Below are positions 27,801 through 39,800 of a stretch of 64,000 nt of DNA, one piece after another. The notes under the pieces are model-generated. The model did no database searches, was not told where the DNA came from, and saw nothing but the letters and a program-made list of their open reading frames with translations. The position numbers and the translations under genes were made by a program. Position 1 is the stretch's first letter, and the number at the start of each line of letters is the position of its first letter. Origin of the DNA: Apostichopus japonicus (lineage: Eukaryota; Echinodermata; Holothuroidea; Aspidochirotida; Stichopodidae); assembly GCF_037975245.1 (NCBI RefSeq), contig NC_092563.1:24522960-24586959 (forward strand), read 5' to 3'.

Positions 27801-30800
27801 TTAAATTTTGTGAATCAAATTAGAAGAACTTTTGACTGGTGCCCTCAAACATCAGGATGATGATGGTGGGGGGGGAGGGGAACTGGCTATATATAAAGTT
27901 TTTTTTTTTTGGGGTATGTCATGGGATTTGTGATGATGACAAAGGTGAATCAAATTTGTTTTGAATAAACTGATGCCTTACTGTTCCAGACAGGGTGATT
28001 GCAAGACTAATTGTAGAGTGCACTAATATCCTGGTAAAAACATATTAGTCATAGATTGTGCCTGCAGAGATAGACTATAGCACCGAATATGTAACCTGAT
28101 ACAAAGTCTGTCATGAAGTTGCCAAAAATGCTATGTAATAAAAATGGAATATTTCTTGAAATTGCTTGCTTTCATGCCCCCCCCAACCCCCCAAAGTGGG
28201 TAATTTGTATCAAATAAGGCCAGGACTTATTATATTTATATCGGGTTACACCATCCAATAGCTCTGATATGTCATGTGTTGGCACTTATGTAAAGGGGAT
28301 CTACAGTCTTAAACCTGACATGAAATATGGATCAAATCCTATAGTTCAGCCAAATACTGCTTTACTGTTCCAGAATAGAAGATTATAAGATTAGTCGTTG
28401 ATCGTTGTCGATTGGTATGAACATGATTACCCCACTAGAGATAGACTGCAATATTTAGTATCCTTAGAGATTATGAAATGCCATGTTGCTTGCATGCATT
28501 CAATTTTAGGAAACAATTGTCTTCTGTCAGTAACATATTGTTGTGTTGTACAATTAAGTCAAAGTTAAGAGTGATCAAAGCAGGCCCTAGTCGATACATG
28601 ACAAAGTAGTTTTGATTTGGTTCACTTGTATGGAGTCACCCCCTAGGTTATAGCCCTCAAGGTAGCAATGGATGGTGTAACCCAGCTTACTTCTGTCCTA
28701 TAAAAACTAATTCCATGACTGCTATATGAAATGTATCCTCTTTTATATCTACAACACATAACAACCGCAGATATGTAGTCCATCGATACTTCTGTTGGAG
28801 CTGTTATCTCCAAGGTCTAATTTTTGTTAGCATTAACTACTAAGTGTTAAATTTCCACTTACTTTCATTTTTGTTTTCCTGTTTGTGTTTACTAGTTGAC
28901 ACAACCAAGTGTTAAATTTCCACTTAAATTTGTTTTTCTCTCCCATATTTGTGTTTCTATAGTTGACACAACACCACCTACTATAACCGGCTGTCCCGAT
29001 AACCAGGAAATTATTGTTGAATTAGGGATTACATCTGAACGGGCTTTCTGGACTGTTCCCACGGCAACAGATTTATCTGGTCTAGTTACCATTGTTGGAA
29101 CTCCTCCCCAGCCAGGACAATCTGTCATGGTGGGAACTATGACTGTCTTGTATACATTTCAAGACTTGTCGATGAACCAAGCCTTTTGCCAATTTACGAT
29201 CACTGTAACTCCAGGTAAGGACATAGTCAAATTAGTGACAATTGTACATACACTACTAAATGATGACTGAGGAGTCTATATTATGTAGGTATATGCATCG
29301 ACGACTAAGAAGTCCATAATGTCCGAGTCTTGAATGTACGTTGTGTCTACATCCTCTAGTTTGGTAATTAATGTTGGGGTGGGAATGTGGACGGTACAGA
29401 TTAAAAAAACATGTTGATTCCAATATTCGACAAGCTAGTCGTATTTTAGGGGGATCATCAGCTTATGGGTGGACTCGACATATCAACATCATCTTGAGGC
29501 TTAAGCTTAACACCATTCTTGACGATAAAAACCACTCCCTATATGTATATCTTGATAGTGCAATATTTCCTGGCAGTGGACGAACAAGATATCATTATGC
29601 TGCTACAAACCGATACAAATCATCGTTTATCCATATCTGTATTAAACTTGACAAATAATCCATTTAATAGTTAGGTTTCTGGTATTTCACTATTTTACTC
29701 ATCTATTTTTGCTACTTTGTCTCTTAACTTGTCTAATTCTCCTTGTCCATTTGTATATGATTATTTGTTTTGCCTTCTTATGTATTTACATTTTTATTGC
29801 GAGCGTGCAATTATTGCCCATTTGGGCAATAATAAAGTTGAACTTTGACTTAGTTATACAAGTCAGACATTGAGAAGTTTCTACTGTCTAGTTGTACAAG
29901 GAGTCTAACTTAACCAGTTATACAAGTCAGCGACTGAGGATTCAGAGACTGAGAAGTCTATTTTGTCTAGTTATACAAGTCAGAGACTGAGGAGTCTATA
30001 TTGTCTAGTTATACAAGTCAGAGACTGAGGAGTCTATTGTGTCTAGTTATGCAACCCAGAGACAGAGAAGTCTATTGTTTCTAGTTATACAAGTCAGAGA
30101 CAGGAGTCTATTGTGTCTAGTTATACAAGTCAGAGACTGAGGAGTCTATTGAGTCTAGTTATACAAGTCAGAGACTGAGGAGTCTATTGAGTCTAGTTAT
30201 ACAACTCAGAGACTGAGAAGTCTATTTTGTCTAGTTATACAACTCAGAGACTGAGAAGTCTATTGTGTCTAGATGTACAAGTCAGAGACTGAGAAGTCTA
30301 TATTGTCTAGTTATACAAGTCAGAGACTGAGAAGTCTATTTTGTCTAGTTATACAACTCAGAGACTGAGAAGTCTATTGTGTCTAGTTATACAAGTCAGA
30401 GACTGAGGAGTCTATTGAGTCTAGTTATACAAGCCAGAGACTGAGGAGTCTATTGAGTCTAGTTATACAACTCAGAGACTGAGAAGTCTATTTTGTCTAG
30501 TTATACAAGTCAGAGACTGAGGAGTCTATTGTGTCTAGTTATACAACTCAGAGTCTGAGAAGTCTATTGTGTCTAGATGTACAAGTCAGAGACTGAGAAG
30601 TCTATTGTGTCTAATTATACAAGTCAGAGACTGAGGAGTCTATTGTGTCTAGTTATACAACTCAGAGACTGAGGAGTCTATTTTGTCTAGTTATACAAGT
30701 CAGAGACTGAGAAGTCTATTTTGTCTAGTTATACAAGTCAGAGACTGAGGAGTCTATATTGTCTAGTTATACAAGTCAGAGACTGAGAAGTCTATTGTGT

Positions 30801-33800
30801 CTAGTTATACAATTCAGAGACTGAGGAGTCTATTTTGTCTAGTTATACAAGTCAGAGACTGAGGAGTCTATTGTGTCTAGTTATACAAGTCAGAGACTGA
30901 GAAGTCTATTTTGTCTAGTTATACAATTCAGAGACTGAGGAGTCTGTTGTGTCTAGATGTACAAGTCAGAGACTGAGAAGTCTATTTCTTTTAGTTATAC
31001 AAGCCAGCGACTGAGGTGTCAATATTGTCTTTTTATATACAAGTTAATATCTGAGGTGACTGTATTGTTTAGATATATAAGTCAAGAACTCAGGTGTTTA
31101 ACTTTTTAATCTTTTCCTTATAATACAGTATGACATGTTTACTATTATACTATACATAAGTTGGTATGACTGTGTTTAGCAAAATATACCTCTTTAAGGG
31201 GGGGTCAGTTTTGTTCAAGTAGTATGTGGTCCCATCTTTTTTGAAATATTTTCATTTGTTTTATTCTTGAATAAGATTATATATATCATAACTAGCCTGC
31301 AAATGATTCTGTTGTTACATCCTTACAGTGGATCGCACTCCACCAGATATAACAGGATGTCCAGTAGTTGTCGAAGAAGTAGTTGAACTTGGAATGACCG
31401 GTACAATCGTTACCTGGACTGCACCAACAGCAACTGATATTTCCGGGCTGGTTAGTTTGATAACGCCAACACCCCCATCTTTTTTTGTTGTTGGACTCAC
31501 AACGGTAACTTACACGTTTGCAGATGGCTCAGGAAACCAAAATACTTGCACGTTCATGGTCAGAGTCATTGAAGGTTAGATGTTCTAACTTTTAAGAATT
31601 TACTAAATGTTTCCTGTTGATGTTAACATCAGATGAAAATATTTTCACTAAATGACAACAAAAATATACAGATTGGACTAACCATGGTCATGACAAAATA
31701 CTAAAATAAGAAGCAAAGTAATGCTGGAAAAAAAAAATGCAAAGATATTAATATCATAGTAGACTCTATATCTTGCTCAGCAAATGGAAAAGATTAAATG
31801 AAATACCAGAACCAATAGAACAAGAGACAGACACACAGACAGACAGACAGATTTTTAATATTTGTACTTGATATGCTCACACTTGTTTTAAGTAATGTAT
31901 AAATATACAACTAATAGAAAAGTAAATCATTTTACTCTTCAGTGGATACCACACCACCTGCCATTTCAAACTGTCCACCTGACCAGATAGTAACTATAGA
32001 ACTGGGCGACGCAGGAAGGACAGTGAGTTGGCTCGAACCAACAGCTTCGGATTTGTCTGGTACGGAACGGCTGATCAGCCGATCAAACCCTCCTGACTCC
32101 TTCTTCCGTGTCGGAGATACAACGGTCACGTACGTCTTCCAAGATGCCTCAGGAAATGAAAATAATTGTAGCTTTGTAGTAACAGTCACTCCAGGTGAGA
32201 AAAAATAATTTTATCATATTAAAGAGCTGCTTCCTTTAATTAATCAACAAAATTGCTTTGCTTTCTTATTTTGTCCGTTAGATCACTTGTTTTTGCAGCT
32301 ACGATAAATCTTTCTAATCCGTGATAGACATTTTTCTCCCATCATGCATTGAGAGAATCAAGCTACAAGTAGGAATCCAGCCGCCCCAAATAATCATGAA
32401 AATATTTAACAAGGCTTAACCCTTGCCTTTTCTTTAGGTTTTAGTACGACTAACCCGATTGACACTTCATTATAGTGTGAGATTTCTCTTCAAGCTTTTA
32501 GAAACCCTATCTGTGAGGGAAGTCGGTGCCTCAGCTGGTGGTACTGTAGCCGTGTACTTCCTCGTCAGTTTATAAGAACCGACGGCAATTTACAGCAGTA
32601 GTTAAAGAAGAATTATTATCCTGCTTAAGAAACAAGTATAAACATGTAAAGAGACTAACCTATTTCTTGTTTGATTGCAAAGTTAGTATTGATAGATATA
32701 TGCAAGACTGACAGCCTCAGGGGGGGTGGGGTGGGGGCGGAGGCATACATTCTTCATATTATATATGAGTAACAATTCCAAGCCATCAGAAACAGTCATC
32801 AAGTCATTCAACACTACACAGAATCGAATTTACAGCAATAAATTCATGTTATATTAATTATCTGCTTTAATTATGATCTCATGTGGTGTTCCACTCCGTC
32901 TGTGATGAGGAGGAAATTCTTTGAATTGTCAAATAGCCCCCCCCCCCCAAAAAAGAGTAGAATTTTGACCTTACATAGATCACCATCCTTCCTTTGTTGA
33001 TCAGAAGCAAAGAGTAAACTCCACAGGAGTTGAGTCTGTTAGTCTGACTTTGCATATATTTACAATTTCCTCCCAATCCTTTGTCACTGTAGATGAATTA
33101 ACATTATTCCTGCCTTTCTCTCCTAACCCCTTCTGACCCAGTCCCTTGCATATTTAAAGTGGATCGAATACACGGCTGGTTACAATGCTGCAGAAGGCAT
33201 CTGTGAAAAGTCATGTGATACGCTTTTAAAAACCATGTTTTTTCTACCTTGCTTTTTGGCATTCCTCAGTGGATTCAATGCCACCAGATATAGTGGGGTG
33301 TCCTGCAGACATTGAAGTTATTATTGAACTTGGCACCACACGTGCCATGGTTGACTGGATTGAGCCATTTTCCAGTGATGTGTCTGGGACAGAAACGCTG
33401 ATTTCCAGATCACATGCACCTGGTGAACAGTTTATTATTGGCCGAACCACAGTAGTGTACATATTTGGTGACAGTTCAGGAAATACGGATACTTGCTCTT
33501 TCAGTGTTATTGTCACTGCAGGTGAATTGAACTTAATATTCATGCTATTCAAGTACATGAAGGTGTTTTACTGTTGTGAAAGTCGTTTGATTGTGGGTTC
33601 AGAATATAGCTCCCTAGTATCCTTATTTTGAGGATTTTTTTTTTTATAAAGTGAACTGTATACAGTTAATACCAACATTTTGCAATTTGTAAATGCCTGG
33701 CCAAAAAAAATTATGCTTCTTGATCATTTATATAAATTTTGGCATAATTACAAGCTTAATTTTTGATCTTTCTAAATGCGTACTTACTTATCTCGTAACT

Positions 33801-36800
33801 TGATTAACTCGAGCATAACAACCAGTGTAGTAGATTCTTAACGTTTTGTAGACCTAGCACCTCTTTTAATCCTTTATCCATGCAACCAAGTTACTGACAT
33901 TTATGAATTAGTTTAACAATTAAACCATGGTTTTTTTAGTAATTTTTCTTATAGCTAGAGCTAGTTCTCAGCTAGAAACAATTGACAGTGGTCAATTGAC
34001 TCCACTGTATTGAGCAGTTGCCTGGTGTTTGCTTGCTTAGTTTGTACTTTATTAGAGAAATGCTTGCAACCGACAGATCAAAGGCAGCTCTAGAGAGATG
34101 AGCACAAAGGAGGGAGTATATTTATACCGGTGTTTCAGTACTTGATACAACTAATTTGTCCTGTTTATGAGTAAATCATGGGTCCAAAGCTGACTAGTTA
34201 AGTGACCAGACTAATTGCCAGGGACAGCCCCTGGATTTCATGTATCAGCCTCCAGATTAAAAGTGTCCCTGGAGTTTTTTTTGTACTGTCCCTGGAATAT
34301 CCTCAAATTTGAAGGAAAAAAAAAACAAAAACCTGAATAATATCAAAATTTGACCTCTTCTAGCCTCTTGTTTGTAGGGAGAGCTTGAATCTATAAAAGG
34401 CGACCCAAATCATTGCATAGTTTCATAGTGTGTAATTCACATGAAATGCATCATGTTGCACTAAGTGATGAATAATATGACTTCTAGTTACCTTCAAATA
34501 ATTTTGGCATTGGATTTTTATCTTTTATCTTGAACAAAATACTTGAATCTGGATGAGGTGATATAAAATGGGCATATCCTTGAAGCATAGTACCACCAAA
34601 ACACTCAGAGATCCTCAGAAATGCCACCCTTCCCTTAAAACGTACAGTATCGGGTAATGATTAAATTATGTGAACATGGAACAAAGGGGATGTGGGGGGG
34701 GGGATGCCGGGGGACCGACATCAATATCATGTCCCAGAAATGTCCTGGAAAAAAAGATTGTCACTTCAGACTAGAGAGAATATTTCTAGATTCATAGCTT
34801 CAGTAACAGATCACCCATGGAATAAATTTTAATCCTTGATGGATTCATATTTAGCTACCTCCCCCATCCCACTCCCCCCATCCCACTCCCCCCTCCCACA
34901 TCCCCCAGGAAAAATTTTAAAAAAAATTACATGGTGAATGTATATTTGTAGAAGTAAATCAGTGATATATAGAGCAAGTCTATTTCTAGACAGATTCAGC
35001 GCCAACAAAATATATACACTGGTAAACAAAAAAGGCCCATCATCTATCTTGAAGATTTCATGATTAACTAGCAACTATACTGCAAACTTTTCTAGAATAT
35101 TTGATTTCCCATTCATCAATGAAAGATACTATATCATATAGTGGATCCGTTACAATATGTATTTAAGTCATCAGTAAATCTAAGTCAGTTCAAAGCGAAT
35201 GTGCTTTAGTAGGCTAGCTTTAAAGTTTCGTAGTATGCCTGAAGGTGAACAATGTAAAGTTTGAAAACTTCTGCATGTTAAAAATTATGTCGTTTAGCTT
35301 AAAAAAAAAGAAAATACAGATATAGTCTCTAACACCTGCTGACAGATTTAATTTTTTTCTTATTATTTTGTGATATCATTTGCCCGCAGTGGATACTACC
35401 CCCCCAACAATTTCAAACTGTCGCACCGACAGTCTTGATGTCACAGTCGAGTTTGGAGCGACAGGAACCACCGTTCAATGGCCGGAGCCGACAGCTACCG
35501 ACATCTCGTCAGTGACGTTGTCCTCTCGTTCCGAATCACCGAACAACTTCTTTCCTGTCGGGCAAACCATGGTTACATACGTCTTCACTGATGATGCCGG
35601 AAACACTGCCACTTGTGAATTTTGCATCATAGTTCTAGCAGGTACCAATTGTACTTCCTTAAAGCAGGTGCCGTTTCTTAACTGCACTGGTCGTCGAAAT
35701 ACACTCACATGGCATATTGTTTGGTTAAATGGTTGTATTGATGTCAGAGAGGTATTAGACACCTTTGAAGAATTTGTGAGAAAATATAGTCATTTCCAAA
35801 CCAAACATCAACAATTTGCCCAGATCTACCACACTTTCATAACAATGGCATCCAACTTTTAGCCCTAGCTGTGGGGGGTATAGATCTCTTCGGAGTTTTC
35901 ATGCAGAAATTGCTCAATTAAACTTGGATGATTATGGTGGGAAAGGAAATGTAGTTTATAAATGGCCACAAATGAACATCCTTCTAAAACAATTTTAATG
36001 GTTAAATGTATAAAAAAAAAATCAAGATGAATTTTAAAAAAAGCCCATAAAGTTAAAACAACAAACAAAGAGCACTTATAATGATGAAGGTATTACTCTC
36101 AAGTTGCAGTATTAATTATTGAAAATTCAATTATTTTAGATTTAATGAAAACCTTGAAGGTGATTACTTAAAAATGTTCATTTCTTGGGACAAAGATTTC
36201 TGTTTTTTTTTTCATTATAACCAGTAGAACCCCCGGGTGCAAAAATTTTAAGTGTACATCGCATATCAGCCTACAGCTACTAATCTCACTCGACTTGACA
36301 AAACCATCTTATATATATACATGGATGGTATTTGTACAAAGTTTTCCATGCTTATGCCTTTATGTGGTAAAAATCCAATTCTTGATAATAACCACTGTGA
36401 TTGATATAATTGACGTAACAAAAACAAAAAACCTCTCCTAATCCACTTCACACAGTCGATACTGTGGCTCCCGTCTGTGTGGGCGTGCCTTCCGATGTTT
36501 TTGAAAATGTGGAGCTGGGAATTCAGTCTGCTGTAGTTTCGTGGACTGAGCCCACCTGTCAAGATTCGGATGTGGCATTCCTCTCTGACAGGTCCGCTAC
36601 CTCCCCGTCACCCTTCGCCGTCGATCAACGAACTGAAGTCACCTTTACCTGCTCAGATCCCACAGGAAATACAGGCACTTGTTCGTTCTTTGTGACTGTC
36701 TCATCAGGTAAAAGTCGGTAATGTAGAAAATATAAATGGCATACGTAAAGGACGTATTAAGTTCCAAAGTGTAACACAAATATTACTTCTCCAGGATTTT

Positions 36801-39800
36801 TGCTAGTCTTACCGTTCTTTATTGCCTAACATTCTAGTTGAATTGCTTTTACCCTAACTTGCAAGCCAAAGTCGTGGGGTTAGACATCACTTCAAATCTA
36901 TCTATTAAAACCAAAACTAGGTTAGCCAATAATCCACGATTCCCAGCTGGATCTCCTAGCTTTGTGAGCAGTACGACTCTCTTTGTATGCTTTCAAGCGA
37001 GACAATCTAAAAGAATTTGAAAGACCTCAAACTCTTGAGACGACAGGCAGTTTGCTACAATTTGGTGGTCTTTATGTTTGTTCATATTTTTGTTTTTTCT
37101 ACTTTTCTTTTAGAGAGTCTCTTTAAAAGCAGCATTAAAAGTTTTTTGGATTCTTCAACAGTCATTCTACCTCAAGAGGTCTCCATATTGAGAGAACTCA
37201 ATAAGATCATACTTTTGTCTTGCTTGCTTGCTTCAAATTTTCACTTTTGCAAACTTTGTGTCATTGGAACGCACAGAGTGTATAAAGTGTTCCTGTGCTT
37301 CAAACTGTCATTGTAGGGGATGCTAGTCAGTATGAGCCATTAAAATGAGACAATGCCTGATCAATTTCTTTCCCGTCTCTTCTTCAGTGGACAGGGTGCC
37401 ACCAGCTATCTCAGGTTGTCCTGGTGATATCTCAAGGACTGTAGAACTTGGCTTAGCAGGAATAGAAGTGTCTTGGGTGCCACCCACTGCCACTGACATC
37501 TCTGGAACAGTCAATCTTCAACCAGTAGCCAGGGGCCCAGGAAGCTTCTTTCCTGTTGCGCAAACTCCTATTACCTACCGATTTAGTGACCAAAGTGGCA
37601 ATTTTGCAGAGTGCACTTTCCTGGTGATTGTTACAACAAGTAAGAACTGTTTAATATGTAAATTTTTCATTGAAATTGCACAGAAAAAGAAATACAGAAG
37701 AATTAGCATTTGCTGGTTTCAAACAACAAAGATTTAATACAGTCATTTTTTTCAGTTGCTAAAATTAATTGGAGCCCACATGTGAATCCAGGCATCTGAT
37801 AATTTAAAAACAAATTAATTTGAAGAAAAAGAAAAGCAGATTATGGACTATCCGCAGTTCCACACTTCCACGTGAAATGAAAAAAATGTTAATATTTCAT
37901 ATTTCAATAACTGAACAAGCTATGACCCTTTTTTTGCATTTGGGCCCATTTGTGTTTCCTTGAGCAAGCTGGACATGTTCTACAGTGATTTGAAATCTCA
38001 AACTAAATTATACTTGCACAACCGATGGGCAGATGCAGGTTTTTAAAAATGAGGGCACGTTTCCCTTTGGTGTTTGTGTAGGGGGTTGTGAAAACATTGC
38101 TATTTCAGATGTGAAATGGTAAATTCAGAGGCTTATGTAGGTTAAATATCCGATCTATAAGTAGATACAAATTAGTTTCATTGTTTCAAGACAAAAAACA
38201 AAACAAAACAAAAAACAGCAATTCATTGCCTTGGTCACAAATTAGAGGTATCAATATTTCCTTTAACATTTATCTCTGCCCCCTTGTTTTCAAAAGTATT
38301 TCTTGGAAGCTATGTTTCTTTAAACTTTTTAAAATCAAATATTTCCTTATTATAAATTAAAATAAACGTAGACAAGTCTAAGTGAAGGATGCCGGTTAAA
38401 AACGCTTAACTGCAGCTTAAACACGAGCGACCATTATGCCACTCTCTAGCATAGTTGGGAGTTATTTGAGCTCTGGTGCTCTTTTAAACAATGTGTGCTG
38501 TTAACGACGTTGTGGTCCAAATTTTATCGTATTTATATCCTTTTAATCTATTAGAAAGATTAAACTCACTTTCTCATAGTTTAATCCATCAAATAGTGAC
38601 ATAAATTTGTAACTCGTAAAATCTATCTTTCATAGCATGTATGCAGTTGTCATTGATAGATCATTATTTCAAGAAACAGTAATTCCAATAACAAACCAAA
38701 CAGTGGCGGAGCGTCCAGACAGTCGGGGGGGGGCGGATGCCCCCCCTGACAGACTCAAATGGACTGCTGGCGCCCTTTTCACCTTTTACCACTTTTTACT
38801 TTTTACTAAATTATTGACTTTATTGCACTCTCATCTACATATTTACATTTGTCACATTTTGTTGGCGATGACACCTATTTATTCTTCGTTTATCTGCAAC
38901 TTAGCAAGGCCCGGAAAGGGTCATTTCATTTCCGGCGATCTAGGGAGTATCTTTACTCAAAAATATTCTGTACACTCCGCGCCAACCTGTGGTGGCGCTC
39001 CGCTTAGATAGAGTCGAAAACGCCCCTACAGACCATTTCTCGCCCCCCCTGACCAATACCCCTAGCTCCGCCACAGAAACCAAACCAAGTTGGCGGTATT
39101 CATATTGTCCTTTATTCATATCATTTCACTAGTTGATACAACACCTCCTGTGGTAGCAGACTGTCCCACACCAGACATTCGGCGTGAAGTTGAATTAGGC
39201 ACGCCATCACTGATTATTGCGTACCCAGAGCCGACGGCCACAGACCTGAGCGAACCAGTCAACGTGGTCACAAATTGCAGATCTGGCGACACCTATACTG
39301 TTGGTGAAACTCTCTGTACATATACTTTCTCAGATCGGATGGGGAATCCAAGCCAATGTATTTTCACGATCATTGTCACATCAGGTAATTCCTGTAAAAT
39401 GTTTGAAAGTAGATCACTTCAATTGTCATGAGTATACTGCCCAAATGTTGAACTGATGATTTTTTCCCTCCCCCCCGCCTTCCTTGACTGACAAACACGT
39501 TATGTCAAGTATCAGAGATAGGTTTATCAGTAAAATCAAATCAGATTCTGTGACATTATTGTATCATTTTTGTGATATACTTACGTATCTGGTTTCGTGG
39601 GGAGTTTTTGGTTATGGTACTAATAGTAGTATGGTCCAGACTGGAAGAATCGTTGACCCTATAAGCTAATCTGTGTACTAGAAAAGATGTGATGGAACAA
39701 AAAACAAAGAAGGCACCCTGAATCAAGAAAATTTATTTTTGGCTAAAAATGTGGGCCATTTGCTTGCCGGCTAAATGCAAGTAAATGTTGCCATTTGCCA

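Noticed and set aside
34142-34175. cagtacttgatacaactaat, resembling an HYR exon start
   Set aside because: No C-P motif or later HYR strands follow and the frame closes quickly.
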